64,000 bases of DNA from Lingula anatina (taxonomy: Eukaryota; Brachiopoda; Lingulata; Lingulida; Lingulidae), in the NCBI RefSeq assembly GCF_001039355.2, contig NW_019774714.1:126001-190000 (forward strand). The letters run 5' to 3'. The number at the start of each line of letters is the position of its first letter. Position 1 is the stretch's first letter. The notes under the pieces are model-generated. The model saw only the letters and a program-made list of their open reading frames with translations, was not told the origin of the DNA and did not search any database. Position numbers and translations under genes: made by a program. Below, piece by piece: positions 45,731 through 58,900 of this stretch.

Positions 45731-47093
45731 CCACTTGGGTACAGTAGAACATTATGGTGACAAACAAAAACTTCTTAAGCTTTGGGACACCCAAGGTCTA
45801 AGAATTTACTGTCCCCAAGCAGAAACAGTGACCATAAACTACAAAAAAAATGAGAAAATATTATTAGAATGACTAATTTTTCTGACATTTTGCTTTTGGC
45901 CAGTGATTATAAGGTTCTAGACAGTCCGACTTCAGTCACTCAGGCAGGGGCCCGTTAAACAAAAATTTTAGCCTGAAAATTGGTCAAACCTTTCAATTTT
46001 AAAGTTTAGTTTACTTTAACACAACATTGCAACTATGAAAAGGACTACTATAAATTTATCTTGAACTGAAACAGACAAAAAAATTTCAGGCTAAAGTCTT
46101 ATTGTAAAATTGGTCCCAGCAACATTTCAATCTTCCTACTTCCTGTGTCTCCAGGGTAAAATGACAGATGTCTGTGTCCCCATCTCTCTGCTGCCGCAGG
46201 TCCTCACGGAAACCAAGGAGGACTTGGACAGGTCCTTTATTCCTGGTAATGACACCAGTAGTTGTACAAACCCAGGGAGAAGATACAGCTTTCAGATGAC
46301 ATGCTATCAATCTAAGTTATTTGCAATTTGACAAATGCTAAAATAGCTTTAAAAAATGAATCCGCTTTCTCCCTCTGTTGCCCCTAATGCTTGAGGGTTG
46401 AATTGCAGTAATTGGAAATGTGATTATGTGGTTTTCTTGGTGCTTCTGTTTAAGGCTAGCATCACGGATGTCTGTGTTCCAATATCAAGGTTACCAGAAT
46501 TAATTACAATCACCAAGGAAGACATACAAAGCTCCTCAGTTGTTGGTAAGAGAACAGGCCAAAATTGTTTGTTTTTTTCTAGCATTCAAAATTTTGCTGT
46601 GTTTTGATTATGGTTCTTGGTAACAGCCACTGCTTTTTTTCTTTAAAACAGCATTTTGGCTTTAGCATTTTGTTATGTAGGTGTATTTGGCCTTCTCTCT
46701 AAACCAGCATGCTTGCTTGAATAGATACTATTAGAAAGGAAGAAAATGCTTTGCATGCTCTGTGATGTTGTATCGAAAGATATGACAGTTTTTAATTTTT
46801 GTTCCATTTGCTTGACTTTTGAAGCTCTCAAACTGTTAACCTGTGTACAGTAACATGATGTTGAGTTTACATCCTAGCCAGTTAAATTTTAATTTTGCTG
46901 AATTTATACCAAAAAGCTCCTAAATGTTTTAAGTATAGTTTTTGTCCATGCACATGCTTTTTAATGTTGACCATTTTTGTCCTTTGTTTGGCCTCATGTG
47001 TTGAAATCAAGCATGTTATGAAGGAAATATTTACATTGAATGTATTTAAATTATAAATAATCGCAATTATCTTAAGTTGTGAAAGAAAGTAAG

Positions 47094-47127
<34 letters not shown>

Positions 47128-48173
47128 AGCAATAGTATGTTATATTGGAGATAGCAGCATGGTAAGATTTTCTTTTTTAGATCCTTTAATTGACCGTGTC
47201 TGACAAAGTATACATTGATAACAAAGACCGACAACATGATGAATTATCTTAATTTTAGGTCCTGTGATTGACCATGTTGGAGATCTTTACATTTTGTTAA
47301 CACACTTTTTCAAGGTCCCATAGTTGGCCATGTTGGAGATGGTAACTTTCACACTGTGCTGGTGTTTGACCCAGATAACCCCAAAGAGGTGGAAGAGGTC
47401 AAAGGTCTCACAGACAGGATGGCTATGTAAGTTACAGTTCATCTAAAACATAGCATGGTAGGTGTCATCAACTTTGTCACGTACATGTATGAGACCAAAA
47501 AAACAGGCAGAAGTATCAAATTTGGTGAAATCTGGTTTATGATCATTATGTTTTTATGTGTTCAGTGCAAGACTGAGCTTCTAAGTCACAGTTTCTCCAG
47601 AATATAATAAAACGGTTTTGTTGTAAACAAAAAAGACTTAGGTAATTCAGCCTAGAAAGTTGTGTTTGAAATATGGTTTCATGTGCCTTTTGCATTGCAG
47701 AACTTCTTAAAGTTTTTCAAGCTTCATTTCACAGGATTGGAAACTTCCCTGAAAGTCATTAATCAAAACCTGACTGAAAGTCAGTCAGGGCTAATTACTC
47801 ATGAAAGTTACCAGTCCTGCAAGAAATCAGCCTGTCCTGATGATGAATTTCTTCCGAAAGTCGCACTTATAATAGTTTCTTCAAGCTGCTGAATTCAGTT
47901 ATTGACACTCCAGTATATCAGCGTCTCACATGATAAGCAATAAGTACATAACACAACTATTGATATTTTTGTTGGATTATTTGTTTCCATGTTCATTTCA
48001 GGCGTGCGCTGGAGATGCATGGCACCTGCACAGGTGAACATGGGATTGGCTTGGGCAAACGCCACTTTTTAGAGAAGGAGATAGGGGCAGTTGGGGTTCA
48101 AGTGATGAAGGAATTGAAGGCAGCCCTCGATCCCAAGGGGATCATGAATCCTGGGAAGATTTTTATGGACTGA
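38967..48173 (+). CDS. LDHD: D-lactate dehydrogenase (FAD-linked), mitochondrial
   Basis: Twelve exons: 38967-39053, 39753-39874, 40137-40278, 40796-40937, 41240-41399, 41682-41787, 42145-42238, 42658-42786, 45316-45443, 46155-46245 (or 46455-46545), 47315-47426 and 48002-48173. All phases agree, giving 494 aa, close to vertebrate LDHD. Residues 1-29 are Arg-rich and likely a mitochondrial targeting sequence. The FAD-binding PCMH domain has [11 protein letters not shown] (102-112), [19 protein letters not shown] and [20 protein letters not shown]. The C-terminal FAD-oxidase domain has GHVGDGNFH (405-413), with likely metal and active-site histidines, and [11 protein letters not shown] (444 onward). 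It oxidises D-lactate and related D-2-hydroxyacids to the 2-oxo acid, feeding electrons to the respiratory chain. Exons 6-8 and the start of 9 appear twice in the assembly (see repeat entries). The start ATG opens the conserved first exon next to the divergent promoter. Confidence 0.93.
41403..43388. repeat. First copy of ~1.97 kb near-identical segment in LDHD
   Basis: Starts in a TG tract and carries LDHD exons 6, 7, 8 and the first 45 bases of exon 9, then stops at a single N (43389). It matches the following segment at a constant offset of 1972 bases over most of its length, introns included. The few mismatches and small indels sit in the first 250 bases. Confidence 0.9.
43390..45360. repeat. 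Second copy of ~1.97 kb segment, probable false duplication
   Basis: Begins with a shorter TG tract immediately after the N, carries exons 6-8 again (43654-43759, 44117-44210, 44630-44758), and continues into a complete exon 9 (45316-45443). Splicing exon 8 of the first copy to exon 6 of the second would break the frame (phase 1 to phase 2), so the double set cannot be a functional exon duplication. Best read as two overlapping contigs or haplotypes joined end to end. Confidence 0.8.
45680..45728. repeat. (TA)n microsatellite
   Basis: TA tract in the LDHD intron between exons 9 and 10. Confidence 0.95.
46155..46245 (+). CDS. LDHD: LDHD exon 10a (one of two alternative exons)
   Basis: Acceptor CTCCAG, 91 nt, donor GTAATG. 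It encodes [20 protein letters not shown] and ten further residues, entering in phase 0 and leaving in phase 1. Compared with exon 10b it shares 16 of 30 residues. It has Leu where 10b has Arg after VPIS. Confidence 0.8.
46455..46545 (+). CDS. LDHD: LDHD exon 10b (alternative to 10a)
   Basis: Acceptor TTTAAG, 91 nt, donor GTAAGA, with the same entry and exit phases as 10a. It encodes [20 protein letters not shown] and ten further residues, and its VPISRLPE is the more usual form in LDHD proteins (family knowledge). Only 209 bases separate it from 10a. Using both would add 91 nt (not a multiple of 3) and break the frame, so only one can be in a functional mRNA. Confidence 0.8.
47098..47126. 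repeat. Poly-T tract
   Basis: Homopolymer T run of about 29 bases in the intron before LDHD exon 11. It could be the A-tail of a reverse-strand retroposon, but no body was recognised. Confidence 0.85.
47181..47303 (+). pseudogene. Two decayed copies of the start of LDHD exon 11
   Basis: The real exon 11 opens GTCCCATAGTTGGCCATGTT at 47315 after AG. Two upstream places, each preceded by TTTTAG, look like it: 47181 (ATCCTTTAATTGACCGTGTC, soon meeting TGA) and 47259 (GTCCTGTGATTGACCATGTT, which loses similarity after GGAGAT). They share more flank with each other (ACATTG and ACATTT words) than with exon 11. They look like relics of tandem exon duplication and would not encode a working domain. 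Confidence 0.6.
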
Positions 48174-49610
48174 TGATATAAAATTCTGGATCACTTCTGG
48201 ATTTAGGGAGAAGAAAAAAATCATAATCAAGAGTCACAAGCATTATCTGAAGGAACTGCTACATGATTTCAGTTTCACTAAAAGTGGAAAGTTGTTATGC
48301 AGTTTATTTAAACATGAACTGATAAAAGTTGAGTTACAAGGTGAAAATTAGAAACATTGCTATATAAATGAAAATGGTGCTGTATGGAAATCATCTAAGG
48401 GAGCTGTGTGATGTGGGGATTACCTTTAAAGCAGTAAAAGCTTTAAAGGTAATCTTTAGGTAAGCTTTGGGCCAGGAATGACGTCTTCAAGTGCACTTAA
48501 AAAGTGATATGCAAAATCTGGTAAAATCATATTGTTGTGCAATAGTCTGTAATAAGTAGAATATTCTTGGATGAATTCTGTCAGCTTTTATTCATTGCTG
48601 TAACGCACTTACTAGTCTGCAGTTATTTCTGATCCCTACACTCCTAAAAATTTAGCATATTATGAGACTTTGGGCAGTCTTTGGTGATTCCTAATGTTGT
48701 AGATGTTATAAAACAGCTTATAATGATATTATGATGAAAACCAATTTTATAGATTTTTATATAAAGTTGAAGAAGGGGTTATTTTGGTGATAATTAAGTC
48801 CAAATATACATCGGAAAGATTTGGTAAAATTGCACAAAGCATCTCATTAGATGGTTCATTTAATGTGCACAGAAGTTTTGACACAAAACTACTGAACCAC
48901 CTAGAATTTCATTCAGACTTTTTTGTACCGTACAAAGTTCTTTAAATGTCGATAAAAAAAAAAAGAGAAAAAACAGTAAATTTACAAGTCGCGGTGGTAA
49001 TTAAGAGACATTTCTTGTATATTGTGCTAGCATTAGTGCTTCTGAATTGAAGCTCTTAAAGGGACATACTGTGATACTGTTACATCAGTCCAGGTGAAGG
49101 GCTGGCTGCTACAGGCAAGTGCACAGATTGTGGGCATTTACATTTGAGTCTTTTTTGTGCAAATTATATTTTTGTAAAATTAAATTTTAATTTGTTCCGC
49201 AAAGAATCATTCACAACTTGCTTTGTAAAAAAATCATTCTTAGCTTTGAAATCTGATTATGTCATTCATTTCCTGCTTTGCCATTCATTAATCAGAAGTT
49301 ATGCAATAAATTTTCATATTTTAACTTTAATTAAATTTGTTTGTTTGCCATATTTTAGTTATTGGGTTCATTAAAAAGGAATGACAATTCATCATTTCCG
49401 AAGTTGCCATTACCATGTTCACAAGATTTGGTCTCCATTTGTAAAAGCAAGAAAAATCAAGCAAAAAGGGCAGAAATTTAGCAGTAAATTGCATAACACC
49501 AAGATTTGAAAAAGAATTTAATTATGTTGGATAATATTCACATTTTATACATCTCTTAGCCTTGTGACAGTCTTCCTGCTTAAGAACATGACATCTAAAT
49601 ACATAATAAA
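48174..49610 (+). other. LDHD 3' untranslated region with candidate poly-A signals
   Basis: AT-rich sequence after the LDHD stop. AATAAA hexamers occur at 49305-49310 and 49605-49610 on the plus strand, giving a possible 3' UTR of 1.1-1.4 kb that runs up to the convergent PSMD7 gene. No other gene is seen here. Confidence 0.5.
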
Positions 49611-49831
49611 GGTGGCTTAGCATGGTTTGCACTTCATGAAAAAAGGTCTTTTACCTCAAACAGACTGACCAACAGACAAACTGGGCTGAATTTTGTAAGC
49701 CTTTTCTAACAGTGAAATTCACAATATTTAAATATTTAACAACACCAGTACCTATTACAATGTGATTGGCTGAAAATGTTCTAACCGAGGAATTATGAGA
49801 TTTGTAATTACAGATCAAACGAGTCCCGTCT

Positions 49832-52563
<2,732 letters not shown>

Positions 52564-52979
52564 TTTGGCTGTAAAAGCTGATCAAAACACAACAACCGGC
52601 ACAATGACACAACAACTTCGTGCAGCCAAATTCAATATGGCTCCTTTCTATTATGCGCATGTGTGACCGGAATATATGTAGGAATATTTACCTTTGCTTG
52701 AAGTGCCACAATCCCTCAATTTAAGCGATCGCAAATTAAGATATCACCTTGGATAGTAACATTGGTAAATGCGGTACTCTGTTTAGTAAAATACAGAAGA
52801 AAAGGTGTGAAGATATTGGAACTATATTTCCTCGTCAGATATTTATCTTCCGGTTAGTCGTGATGCGAATCAGTTGTCAATGAAGCTGTTTAAAATAGCA
52901 TGAACGGATAAACATCGACTTTATTGGGCTTACTTTAGGTACCAGATCTTCCTGTTCATTTATGTAAAGGTCTTCCAAT
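52564..52979. promoter_or_regulatory. Divergent promoter region between PSMD7 and the coiled-coil gene
   Basis: The two start codons are 416 bases apart on opposite strands. ETS-type core words occur at 52667-52672 (CCGGAA) and 52848-52853 (CTTCCG). A CCATATTG word near 52640 on the minus strand resembles a YY1-like element near the PSMD7 start. No TATA box is seen. Confidence 0.5.
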
Positions 52980-55900
52980 ATGCAGAACTGTTATAAATCC
53001 GACAGGATTCCAAGAGAGAAACTGCACGAGCAGAATGAACGGTTAGCAGCCAAGCACATCGAAACTTTGGGTTTCCTGCAAGAGATTGTAAAAGAAAACA
53101 AGGAGTTGAAGGCACGACTAGAAGAGCTAGAGGTAATGAAAATAAAAGAAAGTTTTGGAGTGCACTCACACTGCAGCAATTTATTGTGTTAGACATATTT
53201 GGATATGACAGGACCATTGAATTTTCACTTCTCCACTAAGATCAAAGGTGTTTTCTATATTCTTTTTACCTTTTTCTCCAACACTGACAACAAACAAATA
53301 ATTTTCAGTTATAAATGTTAATTATGCAGCGAGCAATGTTTCTCTAACTAAAAGTTAGACTTTAACACCCAGTATTTACAATTCAATGAATCATGAAAAT
53401 GATGAAATATATGTTATCTCCAGTTCAGAAGGACAGAGTGGCTAAATAAATAGGTTATAATGACTTCAGTAAAGATAAACATTGAAGTAGCTACTAATAG
53501 TTCAGAGCAGAAGTTTAATACGGATGTGACCAGTACTCACTTCTGCACAGACTTCGGAATAGAAGTTATGGTGTGCAACTCATATATACTATTGCTGACA
53601 TCACATGCAACAGGTCAATATATTGTAAAGGTCTTCGTTTTTCTGCCACCAGTGTACGGTTCTCTTACTTCGCTGCCACCAACAAAACAAGGTCTCTGTT
53701 TTGTAAACTTTATTTCTACGAATAACTCTCAACACAAATGTACATGTTTCTGTATCTTTTACTAAACACTGTCTCTATTCTTGCTGTACTGCTGTACTTC
53801 TAATTTAAACAACTGCAACTCAGCTACAATAAACTAACTGGAACTATATTGTGAAACTGACTCAAACTAAGTTGTGAAACTAAGTCTGACACTATACTCT
53901 CACTGAGTACTGCCACTATACTCTACAGTAACTGACCAACACTGCGTAGAGCAGCTGTATTTATAGGTTTCAAAAGTGGACGACCTTGAATGGTTCACTG
54001 CTACTCTGACTGGCAGCCAGAGGAAAAGTGGACGGCCTTGAATGGTTGACCGCCAACCCCTCTACTGGACACCACAATCCCCTCTTTAGTAAACTGATAC
54101 CACTTACAAGCCATTCCAACTTAAGGTTCAAAGTTCAACACACACAAGAATGTAAACAAAAGGCTACAGCTTACTGCAGCAACTTTACCATGAATTTTAA
54201 GGCTATGTAAAATCGTTACAATATGTAAATAATATACATGTATATTGTCCATATTGATAAGGACAACATGGCCTATTATTATTATAGACAAAACCTTAAC
54301 ATATACTGTTGTTTGATTCTATATTCAAATATATGTAATAATATATCATATTCTAGGGCCAGAAGCTGCACTGTGAGGAGCTCCATGATGCAGTGGAGGC
54401 ATCCAAACAGAAGATCAAGGAGATACAGGAGCAGTATATGAAGAGAGCAGACGAGATCAATGCTATGCTTATCCAGAAACATGAGGCTGAGGTATGAATA
54501 ATGGTTGTTATATAATACATCTCAAAGTTGATAGATTTGCTCTTTGTCTTATTATTAACAAAATATTTAATGTACTTCTGTAAATAAAGGGAATGGATAA
54601 TCAAAATATGTAGATCTATATGTATTAATTAGGAAAATGCCAAATAAACTACTCATGCATACATAATGTACACACACAAAAACTCTTGTGACCAGTTGCA
54701 CTGCATTCAAATGAAACACGCTTCACACCCAGTGTTTTGCTTGTGTGTATTTTTTTCTAATTAAAATACTTTGAATCTATGGAATTATTTAGTAGTATTA
54801 TAGAACTTACTTTTAATGCCTGTTATAAAACCCAAGATTTATATGACCAATACTCCGATTTGATTTTGTAATGTGAACTGTTTGCTTGTGTGTGGATGGT
54901 TGAATTTGTGTTAGAATGAAGATGAAATGATACAGGAGAGAGCACCAAAATTCTGAATAATTTAAAAATCTAACAAAGGCTTCAGAAATATTGTGATGTT
55001 GATCAAATGAGAAAAGTTGATGTTTTCAGGTCACAAAGCTGTATATTTGCTAAAAGCCTCAGCATAAGTGACACTAACTTGTACCTATATATATTCAGCA
55101 CATTTGCCTTAGTTTATCAAACAAAATTATTGCAAAATGCATACTTGTATAATTTATTGTGCAATCATTTTGCACACTCAAGTGGGATTCTTTGCGCTTA
55201 GTATCTTTTAAGATGAAAAATTTCACGTAAGTGCAGGAAAATGTTTTTAAAAAATACAAACTAAATACTGAGTATTTCAACCTTTGTTACAGTAAAACAC
55301 ATTCTTAAATGATCAGTTAAGGTTGTACTAGAAAACTGTATTTAAAAAGGATAAGAAATGATCATATAAATATGATGGGAATGATAATTATATTCTAATT
55401 ATGCCTTTTTAGGTTATATTTGCCAGCTTAACATGTTTAATTTACCTGAAGACTATCAAGAAAAAACTAGTATTTTCTATGTAAACATTTATTGAGCTTC
55501 ACTCCTTTTTTGATGAGGTTAAGTACACTTTGTTATTGTACATTTAAATTGAAACCTAAGCCTTGAATTCTATTCATAAGAAATCGGAGGTTACTTGGTC
55601 TTAAATGGTCAACTGGTGCCACCTGGTGGTAATTGTACCTGCAAAAGATTTTATCATAAATTAAACAAAGTGTGAGCCTTTCATTGATTTTCTTTGTAAA
55701 CAAAATCCAATATCAGGCTGTGTTTGTAAGAGAAATATGAATTGCATTCCTATTATATGACACCCTTTATATCGGCAGGCCTCTGTAATCATAGAGCTAA
55801 ACAAACAGCAATCTGAATTGCCTTTTTGAGGACAAAAACTGGTGGAATAACAGTATTGATATTAAGTGCCTAACTTAAACACTGTTGTTGTATTTTAATC

Positions 55901-58900
55901 CTGGATACCAGGCAGCTGAGCCAGGCTCGTGGGAAATGTGATAGCACAGTAGCTTGTTACATCCGATGGGGAAGTATGGGATGTCTGAACATGCTAAAAC
56001 ACTGATCAAAGGTCACACTAAATCAATGTGCTGAAATCAAGGCTTGCTGGAGTTTATAGCAACCATGACTTAAAATGCCCACATCAGTAGGCATGATGTA
56101 GACTGCAGCAATGATTAATATGGGGCCAGATGATTTAATTGGATTAACAGCTCATTTCACAGTGTAATGGAGGCTGTGTGGTGTGTCTCTTTGAAGTAGC
56201 ACCTGTATTGCTGAGCATAGCAACAGGACACTTTTGAAGTGGTTACAAGACCATGATACACCTGGCTTTGTGAGTGACTGGCCAAGGTATTTCCACAAGA
56301 CCCAGACAAGTGGTGTAGGGAGAAGCATTTGTGAGTTTAGGCAGTGGTGGCAAAGTGGTGGGCACACATATATTCAGTGTATCACACAGCTCTACAGCCA
56401 GCAGGCTTACTTGCATGTTTGGAACAGCTTCAAGTTTATCCTTACTAGCCATAAAGCAATATTGGAGCCTGCTTCCTACTGCCTACCAACCATATCAGCA
56501 GGACTGGTTTGTGCAGTGGATTTGTGAATAGAGAATTTGATTGCAGAAAAGCTGCTAAATAATTAGGATATCTGCAGTACTAAGAGATGCACTGTTAATT
56601 TTAGGGAGGTCTTTTGTTATAGAAACTGTAAAAAAACTATTTAAAAAAAAACGTTCATGAAACAAAAGCCGTTACATCTACATGAACAGAAGAGCAGAGC
56701 AAGCTGGGATCTGAGAATATAAAACTCTGGCAGATATATTTCTCCTGAATTGTGACATTGACACTACTAAGGGCCAAAGTATTTGTGTTTGAGTTGGAAT
56801 AGGTTTTGTGATGAATTCTAACAGAAATGCAATGAAATTAAAAAGTCTGGCCATATCACTTTAGTGTAAGGCACTTTGAAATGTATGAAATACACCTGTG
56901 ATTAGGTGTTGAAGTAGGACTAGCTGTCCAGTATATAAACACCTGTTGCTGAGGTATATATTTATACACCCATGACCAACATGCTACACAAGTCAGAGTC
57001 TGTGGACTTTGGGATCCATCCTTGCCTGTCGCACAATATTAACAGAATGCGCAGCAGAGATGGGGTTTACCAGCTTCACCTCATTGACTGGTTAGATGTG
57101 GATGAGAATCACCCTCGCTGGGTGCGCAGCATGCAGTGTTGGCATTGCGGGGGTGTGCCATGTGACCATGAGGAGCAGAGAAAGGAACGTCTCGTAGACT
57201 TGAAGTTTGTTCGAGAGCTTGTCTCTACAAAAAAGGCAATGGAGGCCAAGTTAGAGAAGGTAGATTTGTAATGAAACGAAGATTAACAGTGAGATAAGGG
57301 AAGATATTGGAAGGGTTTGTCTTTGAGAATGGGTGGGTGGGCGATGAGGGAGGTGTCTTTGAGGAAGGGGTGAGTAGGGGATGTCCTTAGAGATGGGGAG
57401 GGGTTGCTGCTTACTAGTATTAGGAAGGGAAGGGGGTACCAATGTACCAGTATGTAGCTACTGGGGGTGAGGCAGAACCACATCTTTTGGTTTCTTTTTT
57501 CATGATGTATCTGAGAATTCAAAATTGACTTGCTACTGTGCCATTTCTATTCTTTGTTTCTGAGGAGATTTAAGAATTAAGCTTGATTTGCATCGCTGAG
57601 TGTTATATTTGTAGACCTGTACTTTTATTTTATATAGTAATGATTTAACATTAAATTATGATAAGTTGTTTTTAGGCCGGCTTTCCATTAGTTGAAACAT
57701 TTCTGGAGATGCTTGCTCTCAGACTACTTAAGTGTTTTTGTTAGCAAGGGATTGGAAGGAGTGTATTGATTTTGTTTGTAGATCAAAGCTCAGATTGTAG
57801 AGAAGGAGATGGCAGAACAGTTGTGGAAAACAGACAGGTTACTGGTAAGGTGCCATGAGGATTTCAACTGCAGTCTGATGTGATTTAGGGTCTTAGGCAA
57901 ATTGCAAACCAAACCTCTCTGTCTGTTTATGTGTATTCATAACTGCCAGGTGTTTAAATAGGACATTTGTTTTTTTCTCATCTCTCTCTCCACCCCACCC
58001 CCCCACCCCCACCCTTTCTGGGCCCTAGTTTCAAAACATCCACAATTAACTTTTTTTCTTTTTAAAAATCACAAGAAACAGCAGTTTCTAATAAAAGTTC
58101 TTTGAGGGAAAATTTGAACTCTTACCGTCTTTTTGATAATAGATCAAGATATGTGATGCATCATATTTGCAGCAGGACAGTAGTCTGATATTTCAGTTCT
58201 TATTATACCCTTGCTTGTGCCATTTTGTTTAAAGTGTTTTCTTTTGCCTTGTATGTAGCTTTCCCCCTTTACTCTTCAAGCTTGTCATCTTTTTATATTT
58301 CTTGGATTTTTCTTTCATTTATTCGGAGGTTGTTTGCACACTGTTGCCTCTCCTGTTAGCAAAAAAATTACATTAAACATGACAATTATAAAACATATAA
58401 CCAAAATAATAATTAAAACAAGGCATACCATGACCCCATATGTATGGTAAATAGTTTTGCTCTGTGTGCATTAAAAATGAATGACCGATGAATGTTTTGA
58501 GTGGAGGATTTTCGCATTAAGTCATTAATATAACCTAAGTGCTTTGTGGATGTTATAACATATATTTTCCTCTCTGTATTTTTTAGTTAATGAGACAAAT
58601 AACAGAGAAACTGGAAGCCGAAGAACGCTGGAAGAATGAAAAGGCCAAGGTTAGTAGCCAAGGCCGCAATAACAACAAAAGTTGATCCGTGGACTAACAG
58701 ATCTGTTGATATCAGATATGGCTGACCCACATGAAAGCTTACTGCATAATACCAGCAGGTACTCTATTCGGTGTCCCTTAGGGGATAACATGGCAAGCTT
58801 TCCAGTCGGTTGACCATGTTTGATCTGTGGATCTGTTAGTCAGCGAATGAACTTGCTTGGAATGCACCCCAAGACAGCACTACTTGGATGTAGTTTTGAT

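Noticed and set aside
56152-56531. Overlapping frames of 66-97 aa on both strands
   Set aside because: No splice pattern, no conserved motif and no joining phase with the coiled-coil gene exons; likely chance frames in a slightly GC-richer intron patch.
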